30,181 nucleotides of DNA. Origin: SCUS01 sp966211675. GTDB taxonomy: Bacteria > Myxococcota_A > Polyangia > Polyangiales > Ga0077539. The DNA is taken from NCBI GenBank assembly GCA_966211675.1, contig CBIHPK010000101.1, forward strand, positions 1-30,181, written 5' to 3'. A model generated the notes under the pieces. That model worked only from the letters and a program-made list of their open reading frames with translations. It did no database searches and had not been told where the DNA came from. The translations under genes were made by a program, and so were the position numbers. This document shows, piece by piece, positions 7,870 to 14,861 of the stretch (the first letter of the stretch is position 1; the number at the start of each line of letters is the position of its first letter).

Positions 7870-8538
7870 GGCGTACTGCGCGAGGCTCTCGCGCAGCCGA
7901 CCGAGGGCCCGAGCGTGCAGCCGGCTCGCCCACCCCTTGGTCATCCCGAGCTGGATGCCCGCCTGCTCGATGGTGAGGCCCTCCAGGTAGACCTTCTCCA
8001 CGAGGCCGCGCTCCTTCTCGGGCATGCCCACGAGCGCCTCGCGGATCTCGCGCGCCGTGTCCTGGTGCATCGCCGCGGCCTCCGGCGAGGGCGCCTCCGG
8101 AGGCAGCAGCGCGGTGGCGGTCTCCTCCAGCAGCAGCGCGGTGGCGGTCTCCTCCAGCAGCCCCGCGAGCGCGCGGGCGGCGTCGAGCGCGTCGGCGGAG
8201 GAGGCCCCCTCGGCGGCGCGCTCCTCGAGCAGGTCGTCGACCGCGGCGCGGGCGCCCATCTTCGCGCGGTACACCGGATCCTGCCCGTGCTCCTTGCGCA
8301 CCTGGTCGAAGATCGCCCCGCGGATGCGGTAGTACGCGAAGGTGTTGAACTGCACCCCGCGCGAGGCGTCGTAGCGGGTGGCGGCGTCGATGAGCCCGAG
8401 CTGGCCGAAGCTCACCAGGTCGTCGACGGTCACGTGCCGGGGGACGTCGCGCACCATCGTCCGCGCCACGCGCCGCACGAGGCCCTGGTGGGCGATGATG
8501 AGCGCGTCGCGTTGCTGGCGGTCGAGGGTGATGGACAT
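7855..8538 (-). CDS. RNA polymerase sigma factor, sigma-70 family, FliA/WhiG-like
   Basis: A 227-residue sigma factor directing RNA polymerase to a promoter subset. Region 2 spans about 15-82 (DDLVSFGQLGLIDAATRYDASR...FNTFAYYRIRGAIFDQVRK); the RIRGAI(F/L)D signature is typical of the FliA/WhiG/SigB type. Region 4 spans about 165-220, with HTH LTIEQAGIQLGMTKGWASRLHARAL. The interval between them (83-164) looks nothing like region 3; it is Ala/Glu-rich and contains a perfect tandem repeat of LLEETATAL (127-144). At this length the protein is slightly short for FliA, mainly because region 3 is absent or degenerate. It is divergent from prs (92 bp). No flagellar gene or anti-sigma factor is adjacent, so the regulon is unknown. 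Confidence 0.9.
   Translation of the reverse strand: MSITLDRQQRDALIIAHQGLVRRVARTMVRDVPRHVTVDDLVSFGQLGLIDAATRYDASRGVQFNTFAYYRIRGAIFDQVRKEHGQDPVYRAKMGARAAVDDLLEERAAEGASSADALDAARALAGLLEETATALLLEETATALLPPEAPSPEAAAMHQDTAREIREALVGMPEKERGLVEKVYLEGLTIEQAGIQLGMTKGWASRLHARALGRLRESLAQYASPEP
8104..8157. repeat. Perfect tandem 27-bp duplication inside the sigma-factor gene
   Basis: Two identical adjacent 27-bp copies (8104-8130 and 8131-8157), beginning CAGCAGCGCGGTGG, encode a duplicated LLEETATAL nonapeptide in the linker between sigma regions 2 and 4. The absence of any mismatch between copies suggests a recent slippage event. The unit is a multiple of three, so the frame is preserved. Confidence 0.9.
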
Positions 8539-8630
8539 CGCTCGGCGGAACCGAAGGGTCGTCCGCGAGGCGCCGCGGCGTCAAGGGCGCTGGCGTCCGG
8601 GGCCGCGGCTGCGGTACCTCCGACCGCACG

Positions 8631-9578
8631 ATGTCGCATCCGCCAGTGATCATTTCGGGCAGCTCGCACCCCACCCTCGCGGCGACCGTCGCGGGCCACC
8701 TCGGGGTCACCCCCGGCCGCGTGCGCTTCAACCGCTTCTCCAACGAGAACGTGAAGGTCTGCGTCGAGGAGAACGTGCGCGACCGCGACGTCTACGTGAT
8801 CCAGACCTCGTGCCCGCCGGTCAACGAGTCGCTGATGGAGACGCTCATCCTCATCGACGCGCTGCGCTCCGCGGGCGCCGGGCGGGTCACCGCGGTGCTG
8901 CCGTACTTCCCCTACGTGCGCTCGGACAAGCAGGACGAGCCCGGCGTGTCCATCACCGCGCGCCTCGTGGCCGACCTGCTCGCCACCGCCGGGGCCCAGC
9001 GGCTCCTGGCGATGGACCTGCACTCCCCGCAGATCCACGGCTTCTTCCGCTTCCCGGTGGACCACATCACCGCCATCTCCGTGCTCGGCGCCGCCCTCGT
9101 CGCGGGCGCTCCGGGCGACCGCGTGGTGGTCGCCACGGACATCGGCGAGGCCAAGGACGCGGGGCGCTTCGCCGCCAACCTGGGCATCCCCCTGGCGGTC
9201 ATCGACAAGCGGCGGGTGGGCGACGACGAGCACGCCATCCCGCAGACCATCGTCGGCGACGTGCGCGGTCGGCACGCGCTCATCGTCGATGACGAGATCG
9301 CCACCGGCGGCACCATCCTCGAGGCGGCGGAGCTGGTGATGCGCCTCGGGGCCGCCTCCGTCGAGGCCGCGGCGGTGCACGGCGTGCTCTCCGGCCACGC
9401 GGTCGAGCGCATCCGCTCCTCGGCGCTGCGGCGGCTGATCGTGACCGACTCGATCCCGCTGCCGGAGTCCAAGCGCGACCCGCGCATCGAGGTGGTCAGC
9501 GTCGCGGGGCTGCTCTCCGACGCCATCGGCCGCATCCACCGCGGCGAGAGCGTGGCGCACCTCGCCTCGCGGCGCTGA
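8631..9578 (+). CDS. prs: Ribose-phosphate pyrophosphokinase (PRPP synthetase)
   Basis: A 315-residue enzyme of standard family length that makes 5-phosphoribosyl 1-pyrophosphate from ribose 5-phosphate and ATP for purine, pyrimidine, His, Trp and NAD synthesis in the cytoplasm. Seen: the RFSNEN segment (35-40), PYFPYVRSDK (91-100), the metal/ATP motif MDLHSPQIHGFF (128-139), IDKRR (191-195) and the PRPP-binding loop VDDEIATGGT (219-228). Several signature positions differ from E. coli-type Prs: RFSDGE is RFSNEN, YARQDR is YVRSDK followed by QDEPG. This matches, as far as I recall, a secondary Prs branch found in various bacteria rather than a damaged enzyme. It is divergent from the sigma-factor gene and ends 3 bp short of the convergent FG-GAP lipoprotein gene. 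No clear ribosome site is visible before the ATG. Confidence 0.93.
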   Translation: MSHPPVIISGSSHPTLAATVAGHLGVTPGRVRFNRFSNENVKVCVEENVRDRDVYVIQTSCPPVNESLMETLILIDALRSAGAGRVTAVLPYFPYVRSDKQDEPGVSITARLVADLLATAGAQRLLAMDLHSPQIHGFFRFPVDHITAISVLGAALVAGAPGDRVVVATDIGEAKDAGRFAANLGIPLAVIDKRRVGDDEHAIPQTIVGDVRGRHALIVDDEIATGGTILEAAELVMRLGAASVEAAAVHGVLSGHAVERIRSSALRRLIVTDSIPLPESKRDPRIEVVSVAGLLSDAIGRIHRGESVAHLASRR

Positions 9579-9581
9579 CGA

Positions 9582-11423
9582 TCAGAGGTAGCGGGGGCGA
9601 AACGACCCGCGCAGCGCGATCCCGTAGCCGTACTCGTTGACCTGCGACACGCCCTCGCCCACGGAGGACCACGCGGGCGCGCTGGCCGGCGTGGCCCCGC
9701 CGCGGAAGAGGTACACCGCCCCGGGGCCGCCCTCGCGCCCGACGTTGGCCGGCGCCCTGCCGGCGCGCACGAGCACGTCGTCGAAGCCGTCGCCGTCGAC
9801 GTCCCCGGCGCCCGCGGAGCGATCGCCGAGGAGCGTGACGTTGCCGCCGGAGGTGTCCGCGCTGCTGAAGGTGACCGCCGCGGTGGCCGCGGGCGTCGCA
9901 CCCCCGGCGAAGACGTACGCGCGGCCGGTGTTCGCCCCGTTGGCCGCGTTGTTGGTGGCGCCCACCACGAGGTCGCCGAAGCCGTCGCCGTTGAAGTCCC
10001 CGGCGCCGTCGAGGGAGCTCCCGAGCTTCTCGCCGACGGAGCCCACCATGGCGCCGCGGACGTCGAGGAGCCGCTGGTTGAGGGCCCCGGCCGCGCCGGC
10101 GAAGACCACCACCTGGCCGCGCCCGGCGATGGAGGGCGCGCCCACGGCGAGGTCGGCGTAGCCGTCGCCGTTGAAGTCCCCGGCGCCGGCCACGGTGGTG
10201 CCGAAGATGTCGTTCGTCGCGCCGCCCACGAGGTTGACGTCGACGACGGCGTTGGGGGTCGCGCCGCCGAAGAACACCCGCACCTCCCCGGTGGTGGCGC
10301 CCACGGTCTGCGGCGCCCCGATCGCGAAGTCCGCGAAGCCGTCGCCGTTGAGGTCCCCGGCGCCCGCGATCGCGGTGCCGAAGGCGTCCGAGGGCATGGC
10401 GAAGGTGATCTCCAGGTCGGGGGTCGCGTCCGGGGTCGCGCCGCCGAGGTAGAGCCAGGCTCGGCCCGTGAGCCGATCGTACGCGGGCGCACCGACGACC
10501 CAGTCGGCGTAGCCGTCGCCGTTGACGTCGCCGACGATGCTCAGCGTCCGCCCGAACCCGCCGCCCACGACCGGGGCGGCCAGGCGCACCGATGGGCTCA
10601 TGGTCATCGATCCGCCGCCCAGGTAGAGCGCCGCGCGGCCGCTCTGGGTGGTCTCGCCCGGGTCGCCGGAGCGGAAGTACCCGGCCCCCACGAGCAGGTC
10701 GGCGTAGCCGTCGCCGTTGACGTCGCCGGAGGTCGAGACGGCGGTGCCGAAGCGCTCGCCTTGCGCGGTCGCGGTGAGCGTGAGCTCGGGGCTCGCAGGC
10801 ACCGTCCCCGCGCCGAAGTGCACGTACACCTCGCCGGTCGGAGTCCCCACGCCGGTGTCTCGGCCCGGCGCGCCGATGACCACGTCCGCGCGGCCGTCGC
10901 CGTTGAGGTCGTGCCGCGCCCGACCGATCGACACGGGCCACGCCACCGTCGTGCGCAGCTTGGACGCGCCGCTGAGGCCCACGACGCGCCACCAGCGGAG
11001 CCCGCGAGGGAGGTCCGCCGCGGGGGTGAGGGTGGTGGTCGCGCTGGTGGCGGACGACTCGACGGCGGTGAAGGCGCGGGTGGTGGAATACTCGACCCGG
11101 TATGAGGTCGCCCCGCGCAGCTCGCTCCACCGGAAGGTCGGGCGCAGCGAGCGCGCGTACGCTCCGGAGAGCGGCGCGATGGGGCGAAACGGCTCCTCGA
11201 CGAGGGGTCCGGTGTCGCGCGGTACGCCGGTGTCGACCCCCGGCGGGACATCCGTCGCCGGCCGGTCGGCGGCGGGGACGTCGGCCAGGGGGATGTCGAT
11301 GGTGGGGTTGCCCGTGTCGCCGATGACGATGGGCACGTCGCTGGTGGTGAGCCCCGACGGTCGGGACTCCTTGCACGCGGCGGCGAGGACGACGAGGGCG
11401 AGGGCGGGCGTAGGGAGCTTCAT
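9582..11423 (-). CDS. FG-GAP repeat (integrin alpha-like propeller) lipoprotein
   Basis: A 613-residue putative lipoprotein. A short signal peptide ends in a lipobox-like LAAAC (C17). An Asp/Pro-rich linker (20-75) precedes an Fn3-like sandwich (about 80-165, with PTFRW...YRVEYS...WWRVVG). The rest is seven FG-GAP/VCBS blades, each with a Ca2+-binding D-x-(N/D)GDG-x-x-D loop followed by a (V/I)GAP-like strand: loops near 172, 234, 299, 357, 416, 476 and 541. Seven repeats suit a closed seven-bladed integrin-alpha-type propeller. Such proteins are usually extracellular ligand or matrix binders; no enzyme motif is seen. It lies 40 bp downstream of the MopE/NIDO lipoprotein gene in the same direction and is probably co-transcribed. 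The last blade is divergent (LVRAG). Confidence 0.9.
   Translation of the reverse strand: MKLPTPALALVVLAAACKESRPSGLTTSDVPIVIGDTGNPTIDIPLADVPAADRPATDVPPGVDTGVPRDTGPLVEEPFRPIAPLSGAYARSLRPTFRWSELRGATSYRVEYSTTRAFTAVESSATSATTTLTPAADLPRGLRWWRVVGLSGASKLRTTVAWPVSIGRARHDLNGDGRADVVIGAPGRDTGVGTPTGEVYVHFGAGTVPASPELTLTATAQGERFGTAVSTSGDVNGDGYADLLVGAGYFRSGDPGETTQSGRAALYLGGGSMTMSPSVRLAAPVVGGGFGRTLSIVGDVNGDGYADWVVGAPAYDRLTGRAWLYLGGATPDATPDLEITFAMPSDAFGTAIAGAGDLNGDGFADFAIGAPQTVGATTGEVRVFFGGATPNAVVDVNLVGGATNDIFGTTVAGAGDFNGDGYADLAVGAPSIAGRGQVVVFAGAAGALNQRLLDVRGAMVGSVGEKLGSSLDGAGDFNGDGFGDLVVGATNNAANGANTGRAYVFAGGATPAATAAVTFSSADTSGGNVTLLGDRSAGAGDVDGDGFDDVLVRAGRAPANVGREGGPGAVYLFRGGATPASAPAWSSVGEGVSQVNEYGYGIALRGSFRPRYL
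9783..10919. repeat. Seven-copy DNA repeat encoding FG-GAP calcium loops
   Basis: A roughly 30-bp element built around GCCGTCGCCGTTGA recurs at about 9783, 9978, 10158, 10335, 10509, 10704 and 10890, spaced 174-195 bp apart. It is the reverse complement of the NGDG(Y/F)AD-coding segment in each propeller blade. The near-identity over the loop codons offers substrate for recombination between blades. Confidence 0.85.
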
Positions 11424-11463
11424 CGGGTGTCTTGGGGTCGTTTCTTCGCTGCGCTCAGCGGTC

Positions 11464-14400
11464 TCAGGGCGTGGGAACCCAGCGGAAGCGCGACCCGCTC
11501 GTGACGGGGCACGCCGTCGAGCCGCTGCAGAGGATCGCGCCGTCGGTGCCGTCGATGGTCTCGAGCCCGAGCGTGACGCCGCTGCTCGTCGTTCCGAGCG
11601 ACTGGTAGAGCATGTCGATGGTGTTGCTGGTCTCGTTCAACACGATCTCGAAGGTGAGGTTGGCGGTGCGCGAGGGGTAGTAGGCCGCGTCCGCCCACTG
11701 CACCACGAAGCGGCGGTTGGGCGCGGCGCCGAGGGTGGCGATGCAGACCCCGGTCTCGCGGGTGAGCAGGTCGAGCCAGTACGCGGCGACCACGCCGTTG
11801 GGCGTCGAGCGGTCGGGGATCGCTCCGCTCGTGGAGGCCGCGGTCACCCCGTCGAAATTGATGAAGCCGTTGGAGGCGATGTTCACGGACGAGACGGGCG
11901 CGCCCCAGTAGCGGAAGGGAAAGGGCACCGTGTCGGTCACCTGCGAGTCGTCCACGTTGGCGAGCACGCGCCTCGCCCCGGGCGCCGCGCAGGCGTCGAC
12001 GAAGGTCGCCTCCGCGGGGGCCTCGATGCGCCGGTACGTCGGCATGGAGCCCGCGGCCAGCGTGGACACCGCGACGCTCACCGTCGCCGAGGTGGCGAAG
12101 GTGCGGGCCTCGCCGAGGATGGAGTAGGTGCCCGCGGGCAGCGAGGGGTAGCGCTGCACCCAGGTCGCTCCGGAGGGACCGGCGAGGCAGGCGCCGACGA
12201 TGCTCGCCCCGCTGCCGCAGGTGCGCTCGAGCGCGGCGTAGAGCTGCGTGGCCGGCGTGGCGCTGAGGGTGACCGTGACGTCGCGCGGCGAGGTGAGCGT
12301 GAAGGTGCCGGCGAAGTCGGTCCACGTGGTGCTGCTCATGGTCGACGAGCCGCAGGGCGTGCCGTGATCCGGAACGGTGTCGAAGGTGCTCACCGGCAGG
12401 ACGACCGGGGGGCCGTCCGGGGTGACCGCCGCGGCGGTGGCGCAGGTGTCGCCGAGCGCCCGCACGCCGGGGTCGCTCGTCGCCACGAGGAGCCTCGCGG
12501 ACCCGGTGGGTCCGGTCGCCCCGGCCTGCTCGCCGACGACGTAGTAGTCCCCCGCGGGCAGCGAGCGGTAGCGCCGCTCGGTGAGCGAGGTGCCCGTGAC
12601 GCAGCCGCCGAGGGAGGTCGCCCCGACGCCGCAGCTGTTGAAGAGCTGCATGCGCATCGAGGTGCCGCCGAGCATGGTGAGGGCGACGTCGCGGGGAGTG
12701 GTCAGCCGGAAGTGGAAGACCCAGTCGGTCCACGCGTCCGTCGGGCGCACGGAGCCGCAGGAGGTGCCGATGTCCGAGGTGGTGTCGAAGCCCGCGAGGG
12801 AGACCACGCCGGGGGCTCCGTCGGGCTCCACGTCGACGCCCGGGCAGGCGTCGCCGGGCAGCCGGACCCCGGGCGCCGTGGTGGTCACGGAGACCGTGAG
12901 CGCGGGCGGCGGGGCGTTGCTCTCGAGGATCACGAAGTAGGTCCCGGCCCCGAGGCCGCGGTAGCGCCGCACGGGCGTAGCACCCGTCACGCACGGCCCG
13001 ATGGCGCTCGTGCGCGCGGTGCAGTCGGACTGGAGCTGCATCCGCATCGACGCCGACCCGGAGCCCGCGACCGTCACGGTCACGTCCCGGGGCGAGGTGA
13101 GGGTGAAGCGCGCGACCATGTCGGTCCAGCCGTCGGCGGTGCCGCCGGAGCCGCAGGTGGTGCCGTGGTCCGGGAAGCTCTCGTAGCGCGGCGGCGTCAG
13201 GGCCACCGCGGCGCCGTCGGGCGTCACCTCCACGCCGGGGCAGACGTCGCCCGCGGCGCGCATCGTGGGGTCGGTGATCGCGGCCTGCACCGTGACGTCC
13301 CTCGCGGTGCCGCTGCGCACGACGACGTAGTAGGCGCCGGCCGCGAGCGGTCGCTGCACCATGCGGGTGGTGGTCAGCGCCGTGGCGCAGCGCACCTCGC
13401 TGGAGGCCATCCCGCACGGCGCGCGGAAGAGCGCGAAGGTGACCCGCTCGCTGCTCGGACCGGTCGCGGTGAGGGTGACGTTGCGCGCGGCGGTGAGCGT
13501 GAGGGGCAGCACCGCGTCGGGGGTCGGGGCGCCGGTGTCGCAGCTCAGCGAGTAGTCCGGCAGCAGGCCCGCGAAGGAGACCGCGTGGGCCTCGCCGTCG
13601 GCGAGGTCGAAGGCCGGGGTCGAGCCGGCGCGGGGGCAGAGGTCGGAGTCCGGCGCGGTGGTCGGCCGACCGATGGTGAGGCGCAGCCGGAAGATGCGCG
13701 GGGTGCTGGTCTGCACCGCCACGAAATAGGTGCCCGCGGCGAGCGAGCGCACCTGCACCTGCGGCGCCGTGGACGACACGCCCCGGGCGCAGCGCAGCTC
13801 GCTCGTCGACGCGCAGGACGAGAGCAGCGCGATGACGCCGACGGGCGTGCCGGTGTCGTCGTTGGTGATGGCGACGTCCTGGGCCGAGGAGAGCGTGAAG
13901 CGGTAGAGCGCGACCGGCTGCCCGGCCCGCCCGCAGCCGATGGCGAAGGTCGACCCGAGGCCCACCGTCGAGCCGGTCACGGAGTACGTCGCGGGGGCGC
14001 CCACGCGGACCTCCTGCACCCGCTCGCAGGCGTCGTTGGCCGGGCGGCAGACGGCGGTGTCGGCGAAGTCCACCAGCAGGTTGCAGTTGTTGTCCCGGCC
14101 GTCGTCGCAGACCTCCGGGGCCCCCGGAAACACCCGCGGATCGCTGTCGTTGCAGTCGGTCCCCGGGGTGCCCCGCGGCGTCGCGTCGCTCGTGCAGGAG
14201 GTGGCGATGTACCCGTCGCCGTCGAGGTCGCGCGGCGAGTGCACGCAGCCGAGGCGCGTGTCGCAGGAGTCGATGGTGCAGGTGTTGCGGTCGTCGCAGT
14301 CGATCTGGTCGTCCGTGCGCACCGGCTGGCACCCGGTACCGGCGAGGGCGCCGGGGGTGGTCGGGTCGCAGCGCTCGGTGCCGTTGCACGCGTTGCCGTC

Positions 14401-14745
14401 GCCGCACACCGAGTCGTCCGGGACGCGCGTGCAGACGCGGGTCTCCTCGTCGCAGCTCACCTCGCGGGTGCAGCTGTACCGGTCGTCGCAGGGGCTCGTC
14501 CCGGCGGCGCAGCGACCCATCACGCAGCGCTCGGCGCCGTTGCAGTAGCGCGAGTCGTCGCAGTCGAGGTCGGCCTCGCACTCGCCGTCGCCGCGCGGTC
14601 CGCGGTCCGTCGCGGGCCCGGGCTGGTCGTCCGCCGCGGCGTCGAGGGAGGCGTCGTCGACCGGGAGCGTCGCCGGCGGATCGCTGGTGCAGCCGAGCAG
14701 GGAGGTCAGGGCGAGGGCGGCGACGAATCGGAGGGAGAGGGTCAT
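11464..14745 (-). CDS. Large multidomain lipoprotein: Cys-rich repeats, MopE metal-binding motif, five beta-sandwich repeats, NIDO-like domain
   Basis: A 1093-residue putative surface lipoprotein with signal peptide and lipobox SLLGC (C19). Domains in order: an Asp-rich linker (25-55); a Cys-rich stretch (56-168) with CNG(A/T)ERC repeats; a MopE-type putative metal-binding motif (about 172-225, DLDGDGY...DCNDSDPRVFPGAPEVCDDGRDNNC); five tandem ~125-residue repeats (about 240-895), each beginning with a D-x-C element and containing a FTLTSPRDVTVT-like strand and an AGTYFV(V/I)-like strand, as in pre-peptidase C-terminal (PPC) domains; and a C-terminal NIDO-like domain (about 900-1093, PFRYWG...ASNGFINFDG...FEIVLNE). 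This resembles adhesive or matrix proteins of Polyangia, outside the inner membrane. No catalytic motif is seen. It follows the cytochrome/propeller lipoprotein gene by 116 bp and precedes the FG-GAP gene by 40 bp. Confidence 0.9.
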   Translation of the reverse strand: MTLSLRFVAALALTSLLGCTSDPPATLPVDDASLDAAADDQPGPATDRGPRGDGECEADLDCDDSRYCNGAERCVMGRCAAGTSPCDDRYSCTREVSCDEETRVCTRVPDDSVCGDGNACNGTERCDPTTPGALAGTGCQPVRTDDQIDCDDRNTCTIDSCDTRLGCVHSPRDLDGDGYIATSCTSDATPRGTPGTDCNDSDPRVFPGAPEVCDDGRDNNCNLLVDFADTAVCRPANDACERVQEVRVGAPATYSVTGSTVGLGSTFAIGCGRAGQPVALYRFTLSSAQDVAITNDDTGTPVGVIALLSSCASTSELRCARGVSSTAPQVQVRSLAAGTYFVAVQTSTPRIFRLRLTIGRPTTAPDSDLCPRAGSTPAFDLADGEAHAVSFAGLLPDYSLSCDTGAPTPDAVLPLTLTAARNVTLTATGPSSERVTFALFRAPCGMASSEVRCATALTTTRMVQRPLAAGAYYVVVRSGTARDVTVQAAITDPTMRAAGDVCPGVEVTPDGAAVALTPPRYESFPDHGTTCGSGGTADGWTDMVARFTLTSPRDVTVTVAGSGSASMRMQLQSDCTARTSAIGPCVTGATPVRRYRGLGAGTYFVILESNAPPPALTVSVTTTAPGVRLPGDACPGVDVEPDGAPGVVSLAGFDTTSDIGTSCGSVRPTDAWTDWVFHFRLTTPRDVALTMLGGTSMRMQLFNSCGVGATSLGGCVTGTSLTERRYRSLPAGDYYVVGEQAGATGPTGSARLLVATSDPGVRALGDTCATAAAVTPDGPPVVLPVSTFDTVPDHGTPCGSSTMSSTTWTDFAGTFTLTSPRDVTVTLSATPATQLYAALERTCGSGASIVGACLAGPSGATWVQRYPSLPAGTYSILGEARTFATSATVSVAVSTLAAGSMPTYRRIEAPAEATFVDACAAPGARRVLANVDDSQVTDTVPFPFRYWGAPVSSVNIASNGFINFDGVTAASTSGAIPDRSTPNGVVAAYWLDLLTRETGVCIATLGAAPNRRFVVQWADAAYYPSRTANLTFEIVLNETSNTIDMLYQSLGTTSSGVTLGLETIDGTDGAILCSGSTACPVTSGSRFRWVPTP

Positions 14746-14861
14746 GGAGGTGGCCAACGCTTCAGCGGCGGTCGAGGCCGCGGGATGATCCCCCTGCAGC
14801 GACCGCCGGGCGCGATGGTACCGGACGCGCGCCGTGGGGCTCAAACCTTCCCTGTGCGGCG

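Noticed and set aside
9783..10919. Regularly spaced repeats resembling a CRISPR-like array
   Set aside because: Spacing is 174-195 bp and each copy encodes the calcium loop of an FG-GAP blade in frame, so they are protein-domain repeats.
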